A stretch of 18,117 nucleotides of DNA from Zancudomyces culisetae (Eukaryota > Kickxellomycota > Harpellomycetes > Harpellales > Legeriomycetaceae): assembly GCA_001969505.1 (NCBI GenBank), contig LSSK01001084.1, positions 1 through 18,117 on the forward strand, written 5' to 3'. Positions 8,949-17,405 of the stretch are shown one piece after another. The notes below the pieces were generated by a model. It saw only the letters and a list, made by a program, of their open reading frames with translations, was not told the origin of the DNA and made no database searches. Positions within the stretch are counted from its first letter, which is position 1. Every line of letters begins with the position of its first letter. The position numbers and the translations under genes are program-made.

Positions 8949-10145
8949 TCAAGCGAATCTACCCATTCTTAACTTTACACTCTTCCCGGTGTACTCCTTA
9001 TGATATATCTGCGATTCATCTGAGAATATAAAAATATACTCATCATTGTAATTAAACTCTTGATTTATTTGGAGTGCACAATTTGCAAGAGCTTCCCCAA
9101 ACCAATTATCTTCAAACATCCCATGTTTTGTTTTTGGTACCTCTGTACAGTTGCAAAAATCTTCAAGTAGCCTTCTGGTAAATGCATACACTTTACCATT
9201 CATAGATATAACTTTACTATCTTTTTTATAGTTTGGATCGCCAAAGTAGATTCTCTTGTCAGGATTTGCACCCATCAACTTGAGCATAGCGACCAAGTAG
9301 CTTTTGTTTATAACAATGTCAAAGTCAAGTTTTACAATTGTTTTGTACCGCGGAAGTGTCTTACAGATTTTACTAATCATGTCATTTGTTTTTTTGGCAA
9401 GTGTGCGGTATTCATAGTTATCGTCTAGCACAATATCACATAAATGCTTTTTTTGTGCCCTTGGATCGTCTTTATCACATACTGTTAAAACATTAAAGCC
9501 ATAGTACAAGTTTTTTATCCAGAATATATCGTCTGCTGGGGATATGGGTACGATGATTGCATAGTCTGAATTATTTTTGTTGAATGTTGCAAGTTCGGTG
9601 ATGCTTGCTGTTCCAAACACGTCTGGTAAGTTAATGTGTTTAATATCTTTGTATCGCTTCTTTGCGCCTAAAGTAACTGCTTTTGCAATATCTTTGTAGT
9701 CAACTTTAATAGTGTTGTTGTTGCTAAGTTTTGAACTTGTTGCAATTGTGGAGGGACTGTTTCTGCTTTCTTCAGCATTCGCTGTATTGGGCTTGATATT
9801 GTTTGTACTATCAGAGTTGAAGTTGGAGTTGGAATTGGTAGTTGTGGTGCCAGTATTTGGTGTGGTGATATCATTTCTCGCATCAGCCTTAGAATCTCCA
9901 GTAACATTGGGTCCGCTATCACCATCAATAAAGTCATAGTCGTTCATTTTAACAATATCATTATAAAGCAATCCCGACCGTGGAAGAGCATTGTTTTTGG
10001 TCTTGGACCATTGATGTGAATATACCTTGCCTAGGCTTAGTTTAGAAGCTAGCTGCGTTATACTCAAATCTAAAAATAGATAAATAGCTGTAGAGATCAG
10101 CAGCATAACTAATATAGTCTTTACAGCTATGCGTATATGTACCAT
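8949..10145 (-). CDS. Type II membrane glycosyltransferase, GT31-like, copy A
   Basis: 398 residues. A short basic N-terminus is followed by one hydrophobic anchor (about 9-27), typical of Golgi type II enzymes, then a stem rich in Asn, Thr and Ser (about 95-147) and a catalytic domain (about 160-398). The catalytic part resembles the Galactosyl_T (GT31) pattern: DIVLDDNYEYRTLAKKT matches the 'DIL..D..DsY.NLt.Kt' block, KLDFD (DFD at 274-276) is the DxD-type metal and sugar-nucleotide motif (DDD in most GT31 enzymes), then GDPNYK, MNGKVYAFTRRLL, and ED at 345-346 before NWFG. Expected role: adding a hexose to protein or lipid glycans in the Golgi. Donor and acceptor are unknown, and S. cerevisiae has no obvious equivalent. 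It is paralogous to the gene at 12587-13585 in the same orientation. Residues about 199-274 are encoded by DNA identical to that copy. The stop is TGA directly after RFA, five codons shorter than copy B. Confidence 0.75.
   Translation of the reverse strand: MVHIRIAVKTILVMLLISTAIYLFLDLSITQLASKLSLGKVYSHQWSKTKNNALPRSGLLYNDIVKMNDYDFIDGDSGPNVTGDSKADARNDITTPNTGTTTTNSNSNFNSDSTNNIKPNTANAEESRNSPSTIATSSKLSNNNTIKVDYKDIAKAVTLGAKKRYKDIKHINLPDVFGTASITELATFNKNNSDYAIIVPISPADDIFWIKNLYYGFNVLTVCDKDDPRAQKKHLCDIVLDDNYEYRTLAKKTNDMISKICKTLPRYKTIVKLDFDIVINKSYLVAMLKLMGANPDKRIYFGDPNYKKDSKVISMNGKVYAFTRRLLEDFCNCTEVPKTKHGMFEDNWFGEALANCALQINQEFNYNDEYIFIFSDESQIYHKEYTGKSVKLRMGRFA
9325..9550 (-). repeat. 226-bp tract identical to 12975-13200 (gene-conversion block)
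   Basis: Base-by-base comparison shows no mismatch or gap over 226 bp, at an offset of 3650. The first mismatches lie at 9324/12974 and 9551/13201. Neighbouring coding sequence differs at many positions, including synonymous ones. Confidence 0.95.
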
Positions 10146-12586
10146 TTTTTCCCTCTGTACTTTAAGTTATCAAACAAATACAATCGTTCTATGAAATCCA
10201 ACGTGATCCAAACACTTGACTCTTTGCACAATATATTGACTGCTTGGGTATTGCTGTAAAACGTAGATGTATATAATTTTTACTGTGACAAACGTATATA
10301 TTAAAGAGAATACTTTTGAAAAGAAGAAAGCAAAATATACCAAGTGGTGGGTCGTCAAAAAAACCACATACATGAAGTATTAGACAGTTATATCCTTCAA
10401 AAAATTTCTGATAGGTTTTACCTTTGTAAAGTAATGTTCAATTACAAATTAGCTTCACTTATACTTAGTGTGACACGGTGTGTCAACTCGGCTTCTTTAC
10501 TCCACCTATCACCATCATGAATTTCATCACATCGGCTCAAAAGTGTACTATTAGTTAATTTTATTATTGCCTGTTTATTTTAATGCGAGTATTTTGTATA
10601 TTTAATAAATTCATCTTAAAAATGTTTGAGCTAAAAATTGTTGGACTATAAATTTTTTAATTACCTGAAATTCCAGGTTTGAGTAATTAGCCCCTTTAAT
10701 TCGTTTATGTAAAAATAATGAATAATAATGTTGTAAACTTGAAGAGGACAGGTCTACAAGTTATGGCTTCTAACAAAAAATAAGATTCTCATTCTTTTTA
10801 CTTTTCTATAAATGCTTTTTTAGTACTTTCAAACATAAAACTAAGAATATAGTACTTTGGTTTAAAAGGGAATATAAACAAAGGTTTAGGGGATAGTTGT
10901 GAATGGTATCTTGTCTGTCTACCAAACTAAATGTTAACATTAACTCTCTAATTACTATTAGTATATTGCTTTTGTAAAATTGGGTGGGGCACGTGCAGAA
11001 TATTGAAAAGAGTGTTAAACATAATGAGTGACTGAGCATATCTTTTTTAGCTGTTCAGTGGGTAATTACAAATTTATTTATTTTTTATATCTCAACAACC
11101 TAGCATGTAAATCTACAACACTCAAGTTCGAATAAAAAGCTTGAGTTATCTCTTTTTGGGGAATTGTTTTTTCTCTATATTAGCTGGATTAATTCCATAT
11201 ATTAATTTTTCTAATCTCAGATATATTAAAAATTATCCAATTTTTAACTATATAATAATAGATAAATATTTAAAAAAGTGTGATGGGTAATTTTAATAAA
11301 TTAGTATTATATAAATCTAAGTATTTTAATATTATCCTGTGAAAAATAATCTTGGGTAATAAAAAGTTTCTATTAAAGACGTTATAATCTAACTCACCAA
11401 ATTCCCCTTCGACTCCCTAGAGTCTCAATATTGAAATATAATTGGTTCTGGTTTGATTACCTTTGCTACAACTTTAGGATTTACACTTGCAACCGGGAAC
11501 CCATTTCTTGAGCAAAATTTTAAGGTCGCCTATGCAGAACTCTCTGGAGATCCCTATTTCAAGTCATAATTTATGATTGATGATGCATCAAGATACCCTT
11601 ATCGTTGGGCTTTTACTCAGAACTCTTATACTCTTTTCACCTCGCACTTTTGTTGTGAATTTGTTCTGTATAACCTTTGCTCGATTGCTTTGCCCTATCC
11701 CTAGCTGCACTCATCTTCATGGGATTCCGCGTTCATATTCAAAGTGTGGTTAGGCTAGCTCCCTACTATTTATTGATAGGTTCCATGCGGAGCTCTTGGT
11801 TTTTAAATCTTAGACATCCTACTTCTCAGATCAAATATATAATTTGGATTCACATTTTTCAGTCATATTAGTTATATCTTGACTTATTAGTCAAACAACC
11901 CTAAATAAAGGAACAATAATTCATCAACTTACCCTGGTGTTCTGGTTTGTAGTCTCACTAGTTACAAACATTTTAAACTAAACATTTTGGCAAGTTATGC
12001 TTACAGATTATGAATTAACTCGTTGCGTTCTATATATAATACAATGAACCAGGAATAGGGACTAGAAACTAAATAATTTCATTACCCTCAAAAAAAACTC
12101 ATAAAATTGTGTTTAGAGGCGTACTGTGGCATAAAACTTTTCTAAACATTGTCTCCCCTCGGCAGCACTCTCTTGTATAGGATATATTCTAAATGGGTGG
12201 ATGTTAGAATGTTATGGGTTGTGAAAATCAGTTTATTATACATTTATTTCTTGAATGATATTTTAGGTAGCTATTGAGGCAACAGAATACAAACGATTTT
12301 AATGCTGAGCAAAAACACTATAAAATAAGAGGCTTGATTCCCAGCTATAATATTTTACTTTTTTCATTTTTTTTGTTTTAAATTAAGGTTGAGATTGAAA
12401 AATGTATATTGTTGTGTTTACAAGTGCCAGGATAGTATTGATGTTGGTTTGATTTATTTATTCGAGTTTGCACAGAAAAGTGCTAGTGTAAAACAATAAA
12501 TAAAAAATGGATAGACAGTAGAAAAACATAAATATACGCTCTAGTACGTTATTCAGAATTAACTAGGATAATTAGGTTTTGTGTTA
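10146..12586. other. Long intergenic region between the two glycosyltransferase copies
   Basis: 2.4 kb. Mostly very AT-rich, with the promoter of copy A at the left. A less AT-rich block at about 11390-11960 holds a coding-like relic. A small 7-bp-arm hairpin (ACTCAAG/CTTGAGT, 11120-11146) is visible. No intact gene, tRNA or further glycosyltransferase copy was seen, and the flanks of the two paralogues do not look alike outside the coding parts. Confidence 0.55.
11435..11701 (+). pseudogene. Coding-like relic, unidentified
   Basis: One frame is open for 44 codons (11435-11566), broken by a single TAA (11567-11569), then open for another 44 codons to TAG at 11702. The conceptual peptide (starting NIIGSGLITFATTLGFTLA, later NPFLEQNFKVAYAELSGDPY) has ordinary protein composition, and the DNA is clearly less AT-rich than its flanks. 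A different frame stays open just after it (11677-11868), which would fit a frameshifted remnant. I do not recognise the family. It could equally be chance in a GC-richer patch. Confidence 0.25.
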
Positions 12587-13585
12587 TTATTTATCTGTTT
12601 TGTACGCGAATCTTCCTACTTTGTAATTTACATTTCCCTTGGTGTACTCCTTATGATGTATTTGATATCTATCTGATATTATCAAAATATACTCATCATT
12701 GTAATTAAACTTTTCATTTTTTTGAAGTGCACACCTCGCAAGTGTATCCCCAAACCAATTATCTTCTGACATACCATATCTCGTTTTTGGTACCTCTGTA
12801 CAGTTGCAAAAATCTTCCAGTAGCCTTCTGGTAAATGCATATACTTTACCATTCATTGCTACTTTATTTGTTCCCTTGTAGTTTGGGTCACCGAAATATA
12901 GGCGTTTACCACCGTTTGGAATCATTAGATTAAGGAGTTCGACTAAGTACTTTTTATTTATAACGACGTCAAAATCAAGTTTTACAATTGTTTTGTACCG
13001 CGGAAGTGTCTTACAGATTTTACTAATCATGTCATTTGTTTTTTTGGCAAGTGTGCGGTATTCATAGTTATCGTCTAGCACAATATCACATAAATGCTTT
13101 TTTTGTGCCCTTGGATCGTCTTTATCACATACTGTTAAAACATTAAAGCCATAGTACAAGTTTTTTATCCAGAATATATCGTCTGCTGGGGATATGGGTA
13201 TGATAATTGCATAGTCTGAATTTTTGTCGTCGAATGTTACAAGGTTGGTTATACTTGCTTCTTCCGAAATATCTGCTAGCTTGATGTATTTGAAACCTTC
13301 ATATTTACCACTTTTGCCGATTTTAACAATATTAGTTATATCATTGCCTCGATAACGAAGAGTGTCATCGTTTTCATGCTCATTGCTATCTAAAATGTCT
13401 TTTAAGGCATAATCCATTCCATCCTTAGTTACTTCTTGATTCAAAAACCCTGTACCACCTTCACCAAAGTTACCGGTGCAAAGCGATCTCTGCGATAGAA
13501 GGTATACTAAGGTTATGGATACAACCAGTAGCAGCGATATTAGCAATGTCCTAAGCCTCTTTGCATTAATGGAAATTTGTCTCAT
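12587..13585 (-). CDS. Type II membrane glycosyltransferase, GT31-like, copy B
   Basis: 332 residues. N-terminal anchor at about 11-31 (Leu/Val/Ile-rich after a basic start), a short stem without the Asn/Thr/Ser-rich insert of copy A (hence 66 residues shorter), and a catalytic domain from about 95. Motifs match copy A: the DIVLDD block, DFD at 204-206, GDPNYKG, MNGKVYAFTRRLLEDF and ED at 274-275 before NWFG. The domain is colinear with copy A to the RFA near the C-terminus, then has YKTDK before TAA. Both DFD and ED are kept, so it is probably active. Start: the first ATG, giving MRQISINAKR before the anchor. A tandem, same-strand paralogue with sequence homogenised in the middle suggests a locally evolving family; different stems may alter localisation or partners. 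Confidence 0.75.
   Translation of the reverse strand: MRQISINAKRLRTLLISLLLVVSITLVYLLSQRSLCTGNFGEGGTGFLNQEVTKDGMDYALKDILDSNEHENDDTLRYRGNDITNIVKIGKSGKYEGFKYIKLADISEEASITNLVTFDDKNSDYAIIIPISPADDIFWIKNLYYGFNVLTVCDKDDPRAQKKHLCDIVLDDNYEYRTLAKKTNDMISKICKTLPRYKTIVKLDFDVVINKKYLVELLNLMIPNGGKRLYFGDPNYKGTNKVAMNGKVYAFTRRLLEDFCNCTEVPKTRYGMSEDNWFGDTLARCALQKNEKFNYNDEYILIISDRYQIHHKEYTKGNVNYKVGRFAYKTDK
12975..13200 (-). repeat. 226-bp tract identical to 9325-9550 (gene-conversion block)
   Basis: Second copy of the identical block, covering the segment from the PISPADDIFW region up to the first Asp of the DFD motif in glycosyltransferase copy B. Confidence 0.95.
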
Positions 13586-14820
13586 TGTTACGCTGAAATA
13601 TTATGATGGAATATACTTCAATTTTATAATAGGTATACTTGAAATTACAACCTTGGTAAGTTGTTATATACTCTTTTTTAGGGCCAAGAAAAACGTTATC
13701 AAAATAAATAATACAGAAAATTAGGTATTTGTTTAAATGAGTATTATACATTTTATTCTAATAGGCTATATTCACCCCAAGTTAGTTTATTTTTCAAGAC
13801 TGATAAACAATTTTTGTATGTTAGTGTTGAGTTTGTTAGAAATGTTGAAGGATTATTGAGAGTTGATTTAGTAAAAAATGGTTGAGCATTTATCATAATT
13901 TGGGCTATATTTTTCTTGAACAAGTTGGAAGTCTATAGGGTTTGCACCATATATATTACTCTCAAATTAGTTGTAGTTCACAACTTTCACCGATTTCGTA
14001 GCTGGATAGGTTTAAATAATCATTAGCTATGGCACAGTTTAAGACTTGTACTAAATATCTTTGTTGACATTATCATTTTCCTTTATAAATTGTAGGCTAT
14101 AATCTTTTTAAGTAATACTAGTTACTCTGAAAATATTTAAGTGGCTAAAAATGTGAGTGAAAGATGGTCACAAACAGTTCGCCCAGTCCCCTTCCATTTA
14201 TTTATTGAGTGTTACTAGTACAAAGTATATCGGTATTTCTTACAAAGACAAAATTAAATTTCCAGCTATATAAATTATCCCTTTAAGACAATATTAGATA
14301 ATTATGTTTGCTATCAGGTCTAAATAAACAAAAAATTTACATAAAATTGGTGTCATAATCTTCTACAACTAATTAATAAAATTACCCAAATAAAATGCTT
14401 TACTAAAAAAATTGAAATTGAAATGAATGTTTAGAAATTAAAAACTATAGCCCATGTGAAATTGATGTTATGTTACGACTTATTTAGTGGCTTAATGTAT
14501 CTTTTTCACTAATTAGCTAATTAATTTATGATCTGAATTAACTAACTTCTAAAGGTTTTCAGCTCCTCTTTATTATTATCTCAGTCATCTTACAAATTAT
14601 CCAATTTACGTTCATTCTAATTATTATTGATTTCGATTCTCGGCCATACAAGATATTGGACAATTCTAGTTCTTGAAATTAACATTATTTTACTACCCTT
14701 ACACACTGGTTCATGATTTTTATTGCAGTATTGAACACATGGCGGTAGGATTATGACTTGCTAAAATGAAAAAATGAAAAAAATTTTGAATAGGAATTAT
14801 TAAAGAAACAGCAGTACTAA

Positions 14821-15046
14821 TGTCGTGATTAACCATTCAAATTCACGCCCAGAAACATGAAACACGGAGCATGAGCAAGAGTACAATTAGTTACATAAAT
14901 AGCTAACTTTATATATATAACAGACTAGATAGAGATGGGACAAGGAGATAGTTCAGTTAGTAGTTCGTAAATGTTAAGATAGTTAATCATATAGCTATAT
15001 GGTAAAGTTAGTTAAAACAAATAATAAATTTGCTGATATCACAACA
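14821..15046 (+). mobile_element. Candidate solo LTR
   Basis: 226 bp beginning TGTCGTGAT and ending ATCACAACA, an 8-of-9 inverted terminal match with the TG...CA ends of yeast retrotransposon LTRs. Inside is a strong TATA box (about 14910-14920) followed by a less AT-rich stretch, as at an LTR promoter and R region, and AATAATAAAT near the 3' end. No primer-binding site or internal gag/pol follows, so it would be a solo LTR. A target-site duplication is not clean: CTAA before and CTAG after is the best match. Only one copy is in the window. Confidence 0.4.
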
Positions 15047-15489
15047 CTAGTGAAGAGAAATAAGTTGTGTATAAATCACCTAAAATTTGTTAATTATTCT
15101 AGTGAGTAATATGTACTAAGCCAAGTTTGACGAATTAAATTATTATTCATTTCAATTTTATTTTTTGCTTGTATTTAACCACTCAAAACGATTAAAAGTT
15201 CAATAAGCATGAATATCATGAATCCATGAACCAAAATACAATAGTGCTATTAATTTTGTTAATATTAGACAAGTGTTGTAAATTATCGTCACCAGAAAAT
15301 GATTCAAACCAAAAAACCCCAAAAAAAACTCCAAAAAAGCAATAAAATATTAATGATCAATTAATAAATGTACAAACTACCACATCGAACTGGGATAAAG
15401 TTTTTTTTAAATTCGAATAAAAGAACAGTTAATATCAGATCTACGTCGTCAGCACTGGCCTAGACCCATCAAAATGGAAATACATCTTA

Positions 15490-15684
15490 GGTGATAGCAA
15501 TCTGTGAATTGTGTATTAGTTTAGAAAAAAATAATTTACAAAAAGATGTACTCAGTCGGATCGGATTGAGCGTAACCCCATCCTTCGTCGAATTATTCAT
15601 TTGATAAAAAGCATGATCCATGAAATCAGTAAATGAGTGAGCGATTCGTTGCGATCTACTTCTATAGAAGTTGATCCTGAACGA
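15490..15684 (-). pseudogene. Coding-like relic, unidentified
   Basis: A minus-strand frame is open for 65 codons within a patch (about 15425-15780) markedly richer in G+C and CpG than the surrounding desert. The conceptual peptide includes FTDFMDHAFYQMNN and DGVTLNPIRLS. The same frame continues past one TAA, one TGA and one TAG towards 15360. The setting beside a candidate LTR suggests a decayed mobile-element gene, but no family motif is visible. Confidence 0.2.
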
Positions 15685-16593
15685 TCACTATCAGTTGAGT
15701 ATCGGTTCTCATCTTTGACTGTCTGAATTAACGCGGTTCGAGTTTTAATACGAAGCGTGACGTGTTAGTTGTGAGTTATTAATAGTTATTTTAATTTTTT
15801 TTGTAACTTGTATTTATCACTAGCCGTAGCACTATTACTAATAAACTTCTAGATTTCCTAAAACTGGATTTCTTTCACAATTAAATTTATTTATCTTACA
15901 TTTTACTATTATTAAACTATAAAGGTGCAAAAATAATTTCTCCGAGTCTTTAATTTAATATAAACTATAAACTATTCTCAATTAAGTATTATCAAAAATT
16001 TCTTCTTTTTGGCTGTAGTCTTGTTTTACTACATTCTGATAATTCTTCATAATTTCATACTTTTATTTTTGTTATTTGTTTTTTTATTAAACAATTGATT
16101 TATTAAATATATATCTTTGTCATGTATTTAATTTCATTACTTTTTTGTAATTATTCGAATATTAATACATTATATAGTAGTTGTCAATTATATATATACA
16201 GTTATTGTTGAATTTTAGTTGTTTGTATAATAATACTTATTTATGTAATTCTCGATTAAGATCTTAAACGAATCATGTTCACACAGTGACTATTATTTAG
16301 CATTTAAAATTAGCATACATGAAAATAATTTGTTTGCTGTATTAGGATATAAAAAATATACTATAGAAAACTTAATAAATATATAAATTAAAGTATTCAA
16401 TTATTAAAAATAAATATCTAGATTAAAAAGTAATAATTTTGGTAATTAATAACACAAGAATATCACTACTACGGTAAATCAGACAAAATCGTCTATTATT
16501 CAAATAAATAATAATTAAAATAGTACTAACTTGTCTATTCAGTGTTCTGACTTTAAGAAATATATTATACAAAACTTGCCTCATAACCTTATT

Positions 16594-16664
16594 AAATGGT
16601 TATTAACCATTTGTCTAATAGACTTTAAACATTGTAGGGTATTCTGAGTTTAAGTCCCAACAAT
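16594..16664. repeat. Three adjacent palindromes/hairpins
   Basis: Perfect palindrome AAATGGTTA-T-TAACCATTT (16594-16612), then GTCTA-A-TAGAC (16613-16623), then arms ATTGTAGGG and CCCAACAAT (16631-16639 and 16656-16664, one mismatch) around a 16-nt loop. Back-to-back spacing is unusual. Function unknown. Confidence 0.7.
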
Positions 16665-16775
16665 CATTTACGAGAATAGCTCAAGAGTTCAAAGAAAAAT
16701 ATAATTACATCAAAAAATAAAATCACTTTAACTGTTTTATTTACAATCAAAAAAGAATTAGGTCGTGTCATATAC

Positions 16776-16809
16776 CGATTCTAAAATGTTCGAAAACGTT
16801 CTAGAATCG
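16776..16809. repeat. 34-bp imperfect palindrome
   Basis: Outer 8-bp arms CGATTCTA/TAGAATCG are exact; extended 15-bp arms match at 13 positions. It contains TTCTAGAA, which resembles part of a heat-shock element, but there is no gene nearby. Confidence 0.7.
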
Positions 16810-17318
16810 TCTGATTAATATCCGCAGCAATGTTGTAGAATGTTCCCTAGCATTCAGTTGTATAATTAAATTTTTACTTTTAATTAATTATCTTTTTATT
16901 ATAAATGTATAAATGTATCGTATGCTATTGATATAAATTATAAACTTGGTTGAAACTATTTAAACTTAATATAAACATCTGGAGTTGACCATTACTATTT
17001 ATTTACTACTATAAGGCTTGTATGATAGAATGATTGTCACGACTTGACACTAAGTACTATTTGTATTAACTATAACTATGATTTATTTAATAAAATACTA
17101 TGAGATGTAAAGTATTTTATTTCTAAAGATTCCTAAAGCAATAAAATCCTTGTGCTTATAAGGTTTTACAAAATTCAATAATACTTTTAAAACATACTTA
17201 AAACTAAACTTAAAACTATAAACAGAATAACTAATTTATAAGTAATTTCAATCCACAGTTAACATTATACATAACTTGGTATTACCCCAAAATATATAAA
17301 ATGTAATAAAATTAACAT

Positions 17319-17352
17319 TTGCTATTTTTTTATCGCATATTAAAAATAGCAA
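17319..17352. repeat. Hairpin next to the Tc1 element, 11-bp arms
   Basis: TTGCTATTTTT and AAAAATAGCAA are exact inverted copies with a 12-nt spacer, 54 bp beyond the transposase stop. It could belong to the element's subterminal region. The true terminal inverted repeat cannot be defined because the other end is outside the window. Confidence 0.75.
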
Positions 17353-17405
17353 TAATGTCATGTATGGATCATACCAACAATTTTGAAAATATTGTAAAAA
17401 AAAGC

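Larger units (their letters stand above)
13586..17405. other. Gene-free, very AT-rich region with repeat debris
   Basis: 3.8 kb without an intact gene. The first few hundred bases would be the promoter of glycosyltransferase copy B. Beyond that are a candidate solo LTR (14821-15046), a GC-richer coding-like relic (about 15425-15780), the most AT-rich part (about 16000-16450) and a palindrome-rich part (16590-17360) leading into the Tc1 element. No tRNA was found: the GGTTCGA at 15737-15743 has no pairing T-stem. Confidence 0.6.

Noticed and set aside
10806-11039. 77-codon minus-strand frame in the intergenic region
   Set aside because: It is AT-rich with low-information Leu/Ser/Phe composition, and no domain or promoter context supports it.
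195-13585. Assigning the window to the Candida/Debaryomyces CTG-Ser clade
   Set aside because: CTG codons lie at conserved Leu and membrane positions and interchange with TTG and CTT between copies, which favours Leu.
13476-13724. Plus-strand frame over the 5' end of glycosyltransferase copy B
   Set aside because: It is antisense to the anchor-coding region, and its hydrophobicity comes from AT-rich complement codons.
15725-15765. tRNA gene suggested by a B-box-like GGTTCGA
   Set aside because: The bases flanking the loop do not pair as a T-stem, and no acceptor or anticodon arm is visible.
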